Source: Clostridium sp. OM02-18AC (GTDB lineage: Bacteria > Bacillota > Clostridia > Lachnospirales > Lachnospiraceae). From it: DNA of 64,000 nt. Under the pieces are notes generated by a model, which was not told the DNA's origin, did no database searches, and worked only from the letters and a program-made list of their open reading frames with translations. The stretch's first letter is position 1. Each line of letters opens with the position of its first letter. The stretch covers positions 124,767 to 188,766 of the forward strand of contig NZ_QULW01000003.1 in assembly GCF_003481825.1 (NCBI RefSeq), written 5' to 3'. Of this stretch, positions 45,459-55,289 are shown piece after piece. The position numbers were made by a program, and so were the translations under genes.

Positions 45459-46601
45459 CTACCACCTGCTTTCTATATATTCATAGGTTTCCCGTTCTGC
45501 GGCAAGTATGGCATCTACATCCGGATTTTCCACAACCTTGTGATGTTCCATGGCACCCTCGATCATATCGATGATGGTCAGGTAGGAAATCTCGCGGTTT
45601 AAGAATTTCCCTACAGCATACTCGTTCGCCGCATTGTAAACCGTCGGAAGGGAACCGCCGCGTGTTCCTGCTTCATAAGCAAGCTTTAAGCCACGGAAGA
45701 CTTCCATATCCGGGTTCTCAAACGTAATTCTTCCCAGCTTTGCAAAATCCAGACGCTCTCCCGGCAAAAACTTCCGCTCTGGATAATAGAGGGCATACTG
45801 GATCGGCAGCTTCATATCCGGAGTGCCAAGCTGCGCAATGACTGCGCCATCCTCGAACTCTACCATAGAGTGAATGACACTCTGCGGCTGTACCACCACC
45901 TGGACCTGGTCCATCTCCACGCCAAACAGCCAGCGCGCCTCCATGACCTCCAGTCCCTTGTTCACCATAGTTGACGAATCGATCGTAATCTTTCTTCCCA
46001 TGGTCCAGTTTGGATGCTTTAAAGCATCCTCCGGACGCACACCTGCCAGCTGTTCTTTCGTCCAACCACGGAACGGGCCACCGGATGCCGTTAACAGGAT
46101 CTTGTGAATTGCTTTTTTGTCTTCGCCGTTTAAGCTCTGGAAAATAGCACTGTGCTCGCTGTCTACCGGAAGGATCTTCACACCAACCGCTTTTGCAAGC
46201 GGTATGATGATGTGTCCTGCCGTTACCAGCGTTTCCTTATTTGCCAGCGCAATATCTTTTCCTGCCTTCATGGCTGCAATCGTCGGGCGGATGCCGATCA
46301 TGCCTACGATCGCTGTTACTAAAATCTCTGACTCTGGCTGGACGGCCACCTCCAAAAGACCATCCATGCCGCTTACCACCTTCACGGAAAGATCGGCAAT
46401 GTTTGTTTTTAATTCTGCCGCTTTCTTCTCATCCCATACGCACACCAGTGTCGGATGGAATTTGCGGATCTGCTCCTCGAGCAGTACAATGTTGCTTCCG
46501 GCTGCTAGGGCCGTTACCTGAATATCCTGATTGTTCTCCACGACTTCCAGGGTCTGGGTACCGATGGAGCCGGTAGAACCTAAAATCGCTATACGTTTCA
46601 T
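45459..46601 (-). CDS. dxr: 1-deoxy-D-xylulose-5-phosphate reductoisomerase
   Basis: Dxr (IspC) makes 2-C-methylerythritol 4-phosphate, the committed step of the MEP pathway. In 380 aa: NADPH loop LGSTGSIGTQTLEVV, ANKETLVTAG, metal and substrate residues in PVDSEHSAIFQ, TASGGPFRGW, SSTMVNKGLEVMEA and the C-terminal VYNAANEYAVGKFLNR. AAAGGAG precedes the ATG. Confidence 0.98.
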   Translation of the reverse strand: MKRIAILGSTGSIGTQTLEVVENNQDIQVTALAAGSNIVLLEEQIRKFHPTLVCVWDEKKAAELKTNIADLSVKVVSGMDGLLEVAVQPESEILVTAIVGMIGIRPTIAAMKAGKDIALANKETLVTAGHIIIPLAKAVGVKILPVDSEHSAIFQSLNGEDKKAIHKILLTASGGPFRGWTKEQLAGVRPEDALKHPNWTMGRKITIDSSTMVNKGLEVMEARWLFGVEMDQVQVVVQPQSVIHSMVEFEDGAVIAQLGTPDMKLPIQYALYYPERKFLPGERLDFAKLGRITFENPDMEVFRGLKLAYEAGTRGGSLPTVYNAANEYAVGKFLNREISYLTIIDMIEGAMEHHKVVENPDVDAILAAERETYEYIESRW

Positions 46602-46677
46602 TTGTATCTCCTTTTCCAGCCTGTATTATGCAGACTGGCATATAATTTTCAATACGGACGATCAAAACAGAGTCCTG

Positions 46678-47478
46678 TTACGGCAAAAATAAAAGCGCAA
46701 AGAAAATCGCCGGAGCCGTAAACAGCATACTGTCGAACCGGTCCAGGATTCCGCCATGGCCCGGGATCAGGTTGCCGTAATCTTTGATGTTATGGTTCCG
46801 CTTGATGGCAGAAGCCGCCAGGTCCCCGATCTGGGAGATGACCGCCGCAATGGCACAGGACAGCGTGCATGCCAGTCTTGGATACATCAGCTCTGTCATG
46901 TGTCCGCCAAATACCGTGGCAAATAAGAAGCCTAAAAGTGCTGCGCCTGCTACACCGCCCACGGCCCCCTCAATGGACTTTTTCGGGCTTAAGACAGGAG
47001 CCAGCTTGTGTTTTCCAAGCAGCATACCAACACAGTAGGCACTGGTATCGCAGCCCCAGGAGCTTAAAAAGATCAGCCATACCAGATACTTTCCGTCTCC
47101 CATGGCACGCACCTGGTACAGATAGGACAGCATCACCGCCACATAGAAGACGCCAAAAAAGGATTCTGCCACCTCTTCTGTCCGGTATTTTGGGAAGGTA
47201 AACACGTAGATCGCCATCATGACCATAAGTGCAGCAATTGCCATCAGAGTCACATAATGATGCCCGTCAAACCACACCAGCCCATAATACGAAACCGCTG
47301 TCAGATACCCAACGATTCCCATGGCATTCTTTTCAATTTTCAGCACCCGGTACAGCTCAAACAGGCCGATCAGGGAGATCAGCGCTGTCACTCCGTACAA
47401 CAGTGCTCCGCCCTTTCCCACTACTATAATAGCAAGAATGACGAGAATAATACCGCTTACAAGCCGTTTTGTAAACAT
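46678..47478 (-). CDS. cdsA: Phosphatidate cytidylyltransferase
   Basis: CdsA makes CDP-diacylglycerol for phospholipid synthesis in the membrane. The 266-aa protein has about eight hydrophobic segments and the CTP-transferase signature SPKKSIEGAVGG followed by IGDLAASAIKRNHNIKDYGNLIPGHGGILDRFDS. AGGAGG precedes the ATG. It lies 12 bases after uppS and 76 before dxr. Confidence 0.97.
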   Translation of the reverse strand: MFTKRLVSGIILVILAIIVVGKGGALLYGVTALISLIGLFELYRVLKIEKNAMGIVGYLTAVSYYGLVWFDGHHYVTLMAIAALMVMMAIYVFTFPKYRTEEVAESFFGVFYVAVMLSYLYQVRAMGDGKYLVWLIFLSSWGCDTSAYCVGMLLGKHKLAPVLSPKKSIEGAVGGVAGAALLGFLFATVFGGHMTELMYPRLACTLSCAIAAVISQIGDLAASAIKRNHNIKDYGNLIPGHGGILDRFDSMLFTAPAIFFALLFLP

Positions 47479-47490
47479 ACGGTTTCCTCC

Positions 47491-48219
47491 TTATGCCTGT
47501 TTTACCCCGCCGTAACGCCGGTCGCGTTTGTTGTAGGCCATGATTGCTTTTTCCAGCTCTTCCTGGTCAAAGTCCGGCCACAGGCAGTTTGTCACGTAAA
47601 TCTCGGTATAGGCAAGCTGCCACAGCAGATAGTTGGAAAGGCGGATCTCACCACTGGTGCGGATCAGAAGATCCGGATCCGGCATTCCGGCAGTATCCAG
47701 ATACGATGCAACAACCTGCTCGGTGATCTCGGCTGCATTCTGTTTGCCATTCTGGCAGTCTTCCACCAGTTTTTTCACTGCGCGGGTGATCTCATCCCGA
47801 CCGCCGTAATTGACCGCGATCACAAATGTAAGACCGGTGTTATCCTTTGTTTCCGATTCCAGGCGGTTAATGCCGTCGATGATATCCTGATCAAAACGGG
47901 TGCGGTCCCCAATCATCTTAACCCGGACATTGTTTGCAGATGCCACCTTCAGCAGCCGCACCATATAAAAACGGAACAGCTGCATTAACGCGCCTACTTC
48001 TTCCGCGGAACGTTTCCAGTTTTCCGTGGAAAAACCGTATACCGTTAAATATTCAATTCCCATGCGTGCTGCGATCTCAACCGTTTTTTCTACCGTTACG
48101 CAACCTTCCTTGTGTCCCATGGACCGCGGCAGACCGCGTTTTTTTGCCCAGCGGCCGTTGCCGTCCAGGATCAGGGCCACATGTTTTGGGATCACCATTC
48201 CCTCTAATTGTTCAGACAT
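47491..48219 (-). CDS. uppS: Undecaprenyl diphosphate synthase (isoprenyl transferase)
   Basis: UppS extends farnesyl diphosphate with isopentenyl units to make the C55 lipid carrier of wall synthesis. From the ATG at 48219, which has a perfect GGGAGG site, the product is 242 aa: HVALILDGNGRWAKKRGLPRSMGHKEG (catalytic Asp in DGNGRWA), YLTVYGFSTENWKR, FVIAVNYGGRDEI and DLLIRTSGEIRLSNYLLWQLAYTEIY. Residues upstream of this Met in the open frame do not match the family. Confidence 0.97.
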   Translation of the reverse strand: MSEQLEGMVIPKHVALILDGNGRWAKKRGLPRSMGHKEGCVTVEKTVEIAARMGIEYLTVYGFSTENWKRSAEEVGALMQLFRFYMVRLLKVASANNVRVKMIGDRTRFDQDIIDGINRLESETKDNTGLTFVIAVNYGGRDEITRAVKKLVEDCQNGKQNAAEITEQVVASYLDTAGMPDPDLLIRTSGEIRLSNYLLWQLAYTEIYVTNCLWPDFDQEELEKAIMAYNKRDRRYGGVKQA

Positions 48220-48281
48220 AATCTTCCTCCCACAATAGCATACAAAGAAATGGGGAAGATTGCTCTCCCCCACCTTTTTTA

Positions 48282-48836
48282 CTAGACAGTCATAATCTCC
48301 TTGGTCTTTGTTTCGATAGCCTTGTCCACTTTCTCGATCATCTTATCGGTGATCTTCTGGATCTTTTCTTCGCCCTGCTTTAAATCATCCTCGGAGATAT
48401 CTCCTGCTTTTTCCATTTTCTTGATGCTGTCGATGGCATCGCGGCGGATGTTACGGATTGCAACTTTCGCACCTTCCCCTTTTTTCTTTACATCTTTTGC
48501 AAGATCTTTACGGCGCTCCTCGGTTAATTCCGGGAATACCAGGCGGATCACGTTACCGTCGTTGGTCGGGTTGATGCCCAGATCAGAAACCAGGATTGCT
48601 TTCTCGATCTCCTTTAACAGATTCTTCTCCCAAGGCTGGATCACGATCATGCGTGCCTCCGGTACGCTGACGTTGCCGACCTGCTGGAGCGGGGTCGGGG
48701 TTCCGTAATAGTCTACACGGATGCGGTCCAGTACATGCGGGTTAGCACGTCCTGCGCGGATGGATGCGTACTCGTCGAGCAGCACGTCCAGAGATTTCTC
48801 CATTTTGTCCTCGTATAACTTTAAGTGTTCCTGCAT
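48282..48836 (-). CDS. frr: Ribosome recycling factor
   Basis: RRF, with EF-G, splits the post-termination ribosome. The 184-aa protein has the family length and the typical MEKSLDVLLDEYASIRAGRANPHVLD, YYGTPTPLQQVGNVSVPEARM and PELTEERRKDLAKDVKKKGE. It lies 12 bases after pyrH. A weak hairpin (GGGGGA/TTCCCC) lies between frr and uppS. Confidence 0.98.
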   Translation of the reverse strand: MQEHLKLYEDKMEKSLDVLLDEYASIRAGRANPHVLDRIRVDYYGTPTPLQQVGNVSVPEARMIVIQPWEKNLLKEIEKAILVSDLGINPTNDGNVIRLVFPELTEERRKDLAKDVKKKGEGAKVAIRNIRRDAIDSIKKMEKAGDISEDDLKQGEEKIQKITDKMIEKVDKAIETKTKEIMTV

Positions 48837-48848
48837 AGTGTCCTCCTG

Positions 48849-49553
48849 TTAATCGACGGTCACGATCGTGCCGTTTATTTTACCCTGCATTGCGTTTGCA
48901 ATGCTGTCTTTTTCATTTAAATCGAATACTGCCATAGGCATTTTGTGCTCCATGCACATGATGGATGCAGTCAGGTCAACCACAGCAAGCTTCTTGTCGA
49001 TAACCTCCTGGATGCTGATGGTATCGTAGCGCTTTGCATCCGGATTCTTGGCCGGATCGCTGTCATAGACGCCGTCGATGGATTTTGCAAGCAGAATGCA
49101 GTCTGCGTCCATCTCCACGGCCCGCAGAGTGATGCCGGTATCGGTAGAGAAATACGGATGTCCGGTTCCTCCTGCAAAGAATACAACCTTGCCTTCCTCA
49201 AAATAGCGGTTTGCCTTATCCTTGGAAAACAGTTCTGTTACAGCGCCGCAGACAAACGGTGTCAGAACCTCTGTCTTCATGCCTGCATTGCGGAAGATTT
49301 CCGAAACATAAATGCAGTTCATGATGGTAGCCAGCATACCGATCTGGTCTGCTTTGGTACGCTCGATCGCGTCGCTGGTACGTCCTCTCCAGAAATTGCC
49401 TCCTCCGATGACAATGCCGACCTGAACGCCTGCATCAACGGAAATTTTCACCTGTCTGGCAACCTCTTTGACTGTATCTTCGTCAAAACCGGTTTTTTTC
49501 GGTCCGGCAAGTGCTTCACCGCTTAACTTCAAAAACACTCGTTTCATATCCAT
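48849..49553 (-). CDS. pyrH: UMP kinase
   Basis: PyrH phosphorylates UMP to UDP and is usually controlled by GTP and UTP. The 234-aa amino-acid-kinase-fold protein has MKRVFLKLSGEALAG, IVIGGGNFWRG, the FFAGGTGHPYFSTDTG loop and the C-terminal DLTASIMCMEHKMPMAVFDL. AAAGGAG lies before the ATG at 49553, two codons ahead of a second in-frame ATG. pyrH-frr is the usual pair; rpsB-tsf do not precede it here. Confidence 0.97.
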   Translation of the reverse strand: MDMKRVFLKLSGEALAGPKKTGFDEDTVKEVARQVKISVDAGVQVGIVIGGGNFWRGRTSDAIERTKADQIGMLATIMNCIYVSEIFRNAGMKTEVLTPFVCGAVTELFSKDKANRYFEEGKVVFFAGGTGHPYFSTDTGITLRAVEMDADCILLAKSIDGVYDSDPAKNPDAKRYDTISIQEVIDKKLAVVDLTASIMCMEHKMPMAVFDLNEKDSIANAMQGKINGTIVTVD

Positions 49554-49588
49554 ATGGTCAGATTTCTCCTTTTTAAATTCTAACGGTA

Positions 49589-50365
49589 TCATACCATATC
49601 TTGCAGATTTTGAAAAGAGAAAAAAAACGTGTCGTTCTCAGACTGATTTTTCCGTTTCACGCACACCGATGCACAATAGTCTGGAAGTTCAAATTCCTGG
49701 AAACGGTACTGGCTGGCACGTTCACCGGCAAGGCGGGAAGGATCACCAAGTTCCATGGCAAAGCTGTCAAGGGGCATAGCCATGCCTTTTCCTTCTACTT
49801 TCAGAAAACTTTCTTTTAACGTCCATAAACGGCCAAATAACAGATCCCTTTCCTCTTCTGTTTTCGCAGATAAGAGGATCTGCTGCTCAGCAGGAGCAAA
49901 AAAACGTCTGGCTACCTCCATACGTGCTTTCTGTTTGCGTTCCACGTCACACCCGACAGGACAGGCCAGCCATTCCCGGGGACCAGAAAAAGTAGCTTTC
50001 TGTTCTGTCTCAATGCGTCCGACTGTCTCAGCACATCCAGAGTTCTTTTTGTCTTTCTGGCATGTAAAGGCAGCCATCACCATAGAGCCGGAATGTGACA
50101 GATTAAACTGAATTTCCGGATGGTTTTTCAGGCAAGGTTTTCCATTTTCAATCGCAGCAAACGTTTCGTCCCGCTCTTTCAGACCAAATTGGTTTAACCC
50201 GTAATCCAGAAGAAGCCCCGCACCAAGAGACAGCCGTTTGTCTGCCGCATAGCGGAGCTTTTCTATTTTATTCTGTCTTGCTGCAGAAAGACGACATTTT
50301 AGAGTCTCTTCTTCCGAAGCAGTGAGCGGGGCATCTGCACGCATCATATATACATATACTTCCAT
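49589..50365 (-). CDS. 4'-phosphopantetheinyl transferase, Sfp type, with an insertion
   Basis: Sfp-type enzymes attach phosphopantetheine to carrier proteins. The 258-aa protein has FNLSHSGSMVMAAF, the metal-binding VGCDVERKQK and the LWTLKESFLKVEGKGM motif. Between the first two motifs, normally a few residues apart, lie about 37 extra residues (CQKDKKNSGCAETVGRIETE and following). No peptide-synthetase or polyketide gene is present in the window, so the target may be the fatty-acid carrier protein. It lies 35 bases before pyrH on the same strand. Confidence 0.88.
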   Translation of the reverse strand: MEVYVYMMRADAPLTASEEETLKCRLSAARQNKIEKLRYAADKRLSLGAGLLLDYGLNQFGLKERDETFAAIENGKPCLKNHPEIQFNLSHSGSMVMAAFTCQKDKKNSGCAETVGRIETEQKATFSGPREWLACPVGCDVERKQKARMEVARRFFAPAEQQILLSAKTEEERDLLFGRLWTLKESFLKVEGKGMAMPLDSFAMELGDPSRLAGERASQYRFQEFELPDYCASVCVKRKNQSENDTFFFSFQNLQDMV

Positions 50366-50447
50366 AAGGTTCTCCTCGCTTTTCTATTTTTCTGGCAACC
50401 TTAGACTTTCCTGAATTTATTTTCGATGAAATCTTTCTTAAAATGCA

Positions 50448-50475
50448 AAATGACCGGTTGGGGAACCGGTCATTT
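50448..50475 (-). terminator. Perfect 12-bp hairpin before the Sfp gene
   Basis: AAATGACCGGTT, GGGG, AACCGGTCATTT. On the minus strand a weak T-rich tail (TGCATTTTAAG) follows. It should end the decayed GGDEF transcript. Confidence 0.65.
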
Positions 50476-50587
50476 CAGGAGAAGGTATTTCGTTTTGTTG
50501 CAAAAACTATATAATGTATTGGGGGGTTTACGTCCATTATAGTATCATATCAGAAGCAAAAAGTGTGCACAAACTTGACAAAATTCA

Positions 50588-52032
50588 TCATATTTTTTTG
50601 TGCATTTTAGTCAAGTAATGGGTGCGTTTCTGCTGATACATAGCCTGATCCGCCCGTTGAATCAGTTCATCAAGGTCTACCTGTCCGTGTTGTGCCGGAA
50701 CACGCACAATTCCAAAACTGAAATTTTTCTCATATGGTTTTTCAGATTGCTTTGCAAAATCGTGCTGGATCCAGTACATTTTGCTGTATGCGACTTCTTT
50801 GGGGCAGTCTTTCAGGATAATGCAGAATTCATCGCCTCCAAGCCGCGCGAACAGATCATTCTCCCGCGTAATTTTCTTCACAGATTCCACAAAATGGCGG
50901 AGATACCAGTCTCCCTCACTATGCCCATAATTGTCGTTGACATACTTCAAATGATCCAGATCGCAGTAACAAAGCACCAGTTCCGTTTCTGACTGCAGCA
51001 TCTGCTCTGCTTTCCGCTGAAAATAATAGCGGTTTCCAACCTGGGTCAGCGGATCAATGGATGCCTGCTGTTTTTCCTGCTGTGCCTCTTCGATCAGGAA
51101 CCCTTCCCGCTGTTTTAACTGCTCTGTCATTGTGTTAAAAGCTTCCGAGAATTCCCCCAGATATGATACTTTCTGGGAATAATCTCCTTTGGCTACCTGC
51201 TTTGCCTGCCATGTCAGATGATTTAAGTTTGCATGGATATTCTTCAGGTTTTCACAAAGGAAATTGTCCCGTCCCGGCGTCTCCACGGAAAGAATTCCAT
51301 TCGACAAAGCAGCGGAATACGCTTTCATCTCCTGCACTGCATGGTCCAGATACTTAAGACCCATGCCCAGCTTTTGAAATGGTTCATCCAGTTTTTCGAG
51401 TTCCAGCTTCTGCGGTTTCGCATCATACAGGATCTTTCCGCCAGGATCTGCCGTTCTTCCTCATGATCACTCCGGATCGTAAAGCGATAAACTACAGAGC
51501 CTTCCTTTTTACGAAGCTTTAAAAGCTTCTTCTGATCTTTGAGTGACACAATCACATGCGTCTGCCCGGCACGAAGTTTTTCCCTTGCCGCATCAAAATT
51601 CTCACATCCAAACAGGCGCAGCGCTTCCCGGTTGATCTGAAGAAGATTACGTCCCGGCACAGTATAAGCCATAACGCCGCAATTAATCTGATCCAGAAGG
51701 ATCTTGACAAAACTATTCTGATACTGGAGTGTATCTGACAATGCTTTTTTATCGTGTTCCAATGATTCTGTTTTTTCTTTGTTTTGTTTTTCCGTATCCC
51801 GGTATGTATTTTTCAGATCCTGCAGCTGTTCCTGCTCCCGGCGTTTTTGCTCATCGATAACCTGATAGGTATAAAGTACCTTCTGGACATTTCCTGTCTG
51901 ATCCCGTTCCGCTTCAATAAACTTTCCGCGGTTCCAGCCCGATATAACCACCTGGTAGTAAGTGTCCAGACAGACTTTGCCATTCATGCGTCCAGACAAG
52001 GTCGACAGATTGGTAAAATCCATATACACCAT
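50588..52032 (-). pseudogene. PAS-GGDEF protein, broken by a one-base frameshift and lacking its N-terminus
   Basis: Two overlapping frames encode one protein of about 480 aa. The first half (52032 to about 51435) starts inside a sensor domain (CLDTYYQVVISGWNRGKFIE, VLYTYQVIDEQKRREQEQ) and continues with a coiled coil and a PAS-like part. At about 51431-51440 (GCGGAAAGATCC on the minus strand) the frame shifts; one more A would restore AEKILYDAKPQKLELEKLDE. The second half holds an intact GGDEF domain (DPLTQVGNRYYF, RLGGDEFCIIL). The first ATG overlaps a TATAAT sequence and has no ribosome site, so the true N-terminus seems lost. A sequencing error in the A-run is possible. Confidence 0.8.
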
Positions 52033-52117
52033 TATATCGTTTTACGACAAAAATATCTATAAAATGGACAAATTATTTTTTACACATTCTAATATTTTGT
52101 GATTCTTATCAGAATGA

Positions 52118-52146
52118 TTGTATTATAAACAAAATTCATGTATAAT
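52118..52146 (+). promoter_or_regulatory. SigA-type promoter of the decayed histidine-kinase gene
   Basis: TTGTAT (52118-52123), 17 bases, TATAAT (52141-52146), then AGAGGG before the ATG at 52213. The promoter is intact although the gene is not. Confidence 0.6.
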
Positions 52147-52212
52147 ATTTGCAGCGAATTTCTGTATTTGTTAAAAACATAACTTATTCAAACAGTAAAG
52201 AGGGATGAAACT

Positions 52213-52947
52213 ATGACGGAGGCGGAACTTGATTATAAAAAGAGACTGCGCAGCATGGATGATATTCTTCATCAGATTTCCCGCATGGATCTTGCAGAGA
52301 ACAAAGAAGGGCTCTCCGATACCATTCCAAGTCTCCTGAAATCCATCGGGAACTACACCTGTGCAGACCGGTTCTATCTTTATTGAATGGGCCACAAAGG
52401 AACATCTTGCGCTCAGCAATACTTATGAATGGTGTGCTCCCGGTATAAAACCGGAAATCGATAACCTGCAGAATATCCCGATCAGCCTCATGCCATCCTG
52501 AATGAACACATTCTGGAAACAGGAAACCGTTATCATTCATGAACTGGAAGAAATTGCCGGCAAATATCCACAGGAATATGATTTTCTGAAACCGCAGGGT
52601 ATTATTTCAGAAAAAACTTTTCGATGACTTTTCCCAGGAACTTTCCGATGCCAGAACCAAATACAAAGGTACCAGTCTCGGTATGGCCATCACCAAACGA
52701 TACGTTGAACTTATGAATGGACAATCCGGTCCATACCTTTGATCTGATCCTGATGGATATCATGATGCCGGAAATGGACGGCTACACTGCCACAAAATCC
52801 ATCCGCACACTGTCAGACCGGCAGACGGCAAATGCATTCACGGAAGACATTCAGGCATCCATCCGGGCAGGCATGAACGACCACATTCCAAAACCGATTA
52901 TTATGAAGCAGGTGGTAAAAGTCATTGCCAAAAATATCAGGCAGTAA
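52213..52947 (+). pseudogene. Remnant of a hybrid sensor histidine kinase
   Basis: Pieces of one long gene remain in shifted frames. MTEAELDYKKRLRSMDDILH to LKSIGNYTCADRF is a GAF-like sensor start that meets a stop at 52384. EWATKEHLALSNTYEWCAPG and EIAGKYPQEYDF continue it. After a large gap comes the end of an ATPase domain (KYKGTSLGMAITKRYVELMN), then the middle of a receiver domain (FDLILMDIMMPEMDGYTATK) and its tail (AGMNDHIPKPIIMKQVVKVI). The kinase core, the His box and most of the receiver are deleted. The stretch 52717-52947 alone is open but is not a functional response regulator. Confidence 0.85.
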
Positions 52948-52989
52948 TCAACCAAACGATTCCGGAGCGCACCGCAAATATAAGAGCAT

Positions 52990-53022
52990 AAAAAAAGCAG
53001 GCATCTTTTCAGCCTGCTTTTC
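52990..53022. terminator. Bidirectional terminator
   Basis: AAAGCAGGC (52994-53002) and GCCTGCTTT (53012-53020), with a poly-A run before and TTTTCTC after, between the kinase remnant and the convergent pxpA. Confidence 0.85.
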
Positions 53023-53134
53023 TCATGCTCTTCTTATTCTCTTCTTATCTTCTGTGTTTGGTTTCTGTTAGCACAAACATATCCAACACCATTTTCCGTT
53101 TCTTTATAGCATTTTTATAGCATCTTGCCTACTT

Positions 53135-53902
53135 TTACAGCATCTCTGCAAGCGGACAGATTTTGATTTCTTCTTTTGTAAATGCCTCGCGGATCTTGGC
53201 AACAAAGGCAAGTGCGTTTGCACCGTCTCCGTGTACACAGATGGAATCAGCTTTCAGGGAAATATCTTTTCCGGTGATACTCGTTACTTTCTGCTCTTTT
53301 ACCATGCGGATGACACGGGCGATCGCCTCATTTTCATCGGTGATCATTGCGCCCTCTTTGGTTCTGCTTACCAGGCTGCCGTCTTCTTCATAGGCACGGT
53401 CAGCAAACACCTCGGATGCTGCACGCAGACCGCAATCCTGTGCCGCACGGATCATCTCACTCCCGGAAAGAGCCATCAGGATCAGTTCCGGATCATACTC
53501 TGCGATTGCCTCACAGATACCACGCGCCAGCTTGTAATCCTTTGCCGCCATATTATAAAATGCGCCGTGCGGTTTTACATGCTGCATTTTCGCACCGGAT
53601 GCCTTGCAGAACGCATCCAGGGCACCCATCTGGTAAAGTGTATACGCTTTCGCCTCTGCCGGAGACACATTCATATTCCGACGTCCAAATCCCATCAGAT
53701 CCGGATATCCCGGATGCGCACCAACGCGAATGCCTGCCCCGTTTGCCATCTCGATCGTTTTCTTCATCACCACCGGATCAGATGCGTGAAATCCACATGC
53801 CACATTCGCGGACGTGATCAGCGGGATTACTTTATCATCCATACCAAGGGTGTAACGTCCAAAGCTTTCGCCCAAATCACTGTTTAAATCTACACAATAC
53901 AT
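53135..53902 (-). CDS. pxpA: 5-oxoprolinase subunit A (LamB/YcsF family)
   Basis: PxpA, with PxpB and PxpC, opens 5-oxoproline to glutamate with ATP in E. coli and B. subtilis. The 255-aa TIM-barrel protein shows the family motifs VDLNSDLGESFG, SANVACGFHASDP, VGAHPGYPDLMGFGRR, HVKPHGAFYN and SICVHGDGANAL. It is the last gene of the operon, 22 bases after accC. Confidence 0.95.
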   Translation of the reverse strand: MYCVDLNSDLGESFGRYTLGMDDKVIPLITSANVACGFHASDPVVMKKTIEMANGAGIRVGAHPGYPDLMGFGRRNMNVSPAEAKAYTLYQMGALDAFCKASGAKMQHVKPHGAFYNMAAKDYKLARGICEAIAEYDPELILMALSGSEMIRAAQDCGLRAASEVFADRAYEEDGSLVSRTKEGAMITDENEAIARVIRMVKEQKVTSITGKDISLKADSICVHGDGANALAFVAKIREAFTKEEIKICPLAEML

Positions 53903-53924
53903 TGGTAGTTCCTCCTGTCATGAC

Positions 53925-55271
53925 TTATTTGATATGCATTGCCGTTTCAATAAACCCGGTATCTGCTTTTCCTTCCGCAAAGACCGGATGGCGCATGATC
54001 TGATACTGGAAATCCAGATTTGTCTCCACGCCGATCACAAGCATCTCATTGAGTGCAGAGCGCATCTTCATCAGTGCGGCTTCTCTTGTCGGAGCATGCA
54101 CGATTACCTTTGCGATCATGGAATCATACTCTGACGGAATCTCATACCCCGTATACAGGCCGGTATCTACACGGACACCATTTCCGGCCGGCAGATGCAG
54201 ATGTCTCACCACACCAGGACTCGGCATAAAGTTCTTTTCCGGAATCTCCGCGTTGATTCTGCACTCGATCGCATGACCGCGCGGACGTACCTCCTCCTGA
54301 GTAAAACTAAGCGGCTCTCCCATGGCTACCCGGATCTGCTCGATGATCAGATCCGTTCCCGTCACCATTTCCGTAACACCGTGCTCTACCTGGATTCTCG
54401 TGTTCATCTCCATAAAATAGAAATGTCCTGTTGGATCCACGATGAATTCGATGGTTCCCGCATTCGTGTAATGCACCGTCTTCGCCGCAAGGATCGCGCA
54501 GCGGTTCATCTCGGCACGCATCTCGTCCGTAACCGCCGGTGACGGAGACTCCTCGATCAGTTTCTGGTGATTTCTCTGCACGGAACAATCACGGTCTCCG
54601 AGCGCAACCACATTTCCAAAGGAATCTGCCATGATCTGGATTTCGACATGGCGTGGATTCTGGACAAACCGCTCAATGTACATCGTGTCATCGCCAAAAG
54701 CATTTGCGGATTCCCGCTGGGCAACGCCAAACTGGAACTCAAACTCATCGTCCGACATGGCAACACGCATGCCTTTTCCGCCTCCGCCAGAAGATGCTTT
54801 GATCATAACCGGATATCCAATTTCTTTTGCCAGCTGTTTTCCGACCTCCGCATCGTAAACCGGCTCCCTGGTTCCAGGAACTACCGGAACCCCGGCATCC
54901 ATCATCGTCTTTCTCGCATGAGATTTATTTCCCATACGGTCAATAACCTCTGCATCAGGCCCAATGAACGCAATTTCATTTTCCTTGCACCGGCGTACAA
55001 ATTCACTGTTTTCTGACAAAAAGCCATAACCTGGATGAATGGCATCCGCGCCCGTGTTCTTAGCTGCCATAATGATCTGATCCATATTTAAATAGTTGTT
55101 CTTTGCAGGTCCTTCCCCGATGCAGATTCTCTGGTCAGCAAGCTGAACATGAAGGCTGTTCTGGTCTTCCTTAGAATAGACCGCAACACTCTGGATTCCC
55201 ATATTTCTGCACGCCCGGATGATGCGGACCGCAATCTCGCCACGATTGGCAATTAATATTTTTTCAAACAT
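53925..55271 (-). CDS. accC: Biotin carboxylase
   Basis: AccC carboxylates biotin on its carrier protein with ATP and bicarbonate. The 448-aa ATP-grasp protein has ILIANRGEIAVRIIRACRNMG, HPGYGFLSEN, the Gly-rich loop KASSGGGGKGMR, RDCSVQRNHQKLIEESP and the catalytic EMNTRIQVEHGVTE. No accA or accD lies nearby. Its neighbours PxpB and PxpC correspond to the carboxyltransferase-like part of urea carboxylase, so it may serve those rather than, or as well as, acetyl-CoA carboxylase. Confidence 0.96.
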   Translation of the reverse strand: MFEKILIANRGEIAVRIIRACRNMGIQSVAVYSKEDQNSLHVQLADQRICIGEGPAKNNYLNMDQIIMAAKNTGADAIHPGYGFLSENSEFVRRCKENEIAFIGPDAEVIDRMGNKSHARKTMMDAGVPVVPGTREPVYDAEVGKQLAKEIGYPVMIKASSGGGGKGMRVAMSDDEFEFQFGVAQRESANAFGDDTMYIERFVQNPRHVEIQIMADSFGNVVALGDRDCSVQRNHQKLIEESPSPAVTDEMRAEMNRCAILAAKTVHYTNAGTIEFIVDPTGHFYFMEMNTRIQVEHGVTEMVTGTDLIIEQIRVAMGEPLSFTQEEVRPRGHAIECRINAEIPEKNFMPSPGVVRHLHLPAGNGVRVDTGLYTGYEIPSEYDSMIAKVIVHAPTREAALMKMRSALNEMLVIGVETNLDFQYQIMRHPVFAEGKADTGFIETAMHIK

Positions 55272-55289
55272 CGGCCGCTCCTCCTGCTC

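Noticed and set aside
52717..52947. Stand-alone response regulator
   Set aside because: Only the middle and tail of a receiver remain, lacking the N-terminal acidic pocket; it is part of the decayed hybrid kinase.
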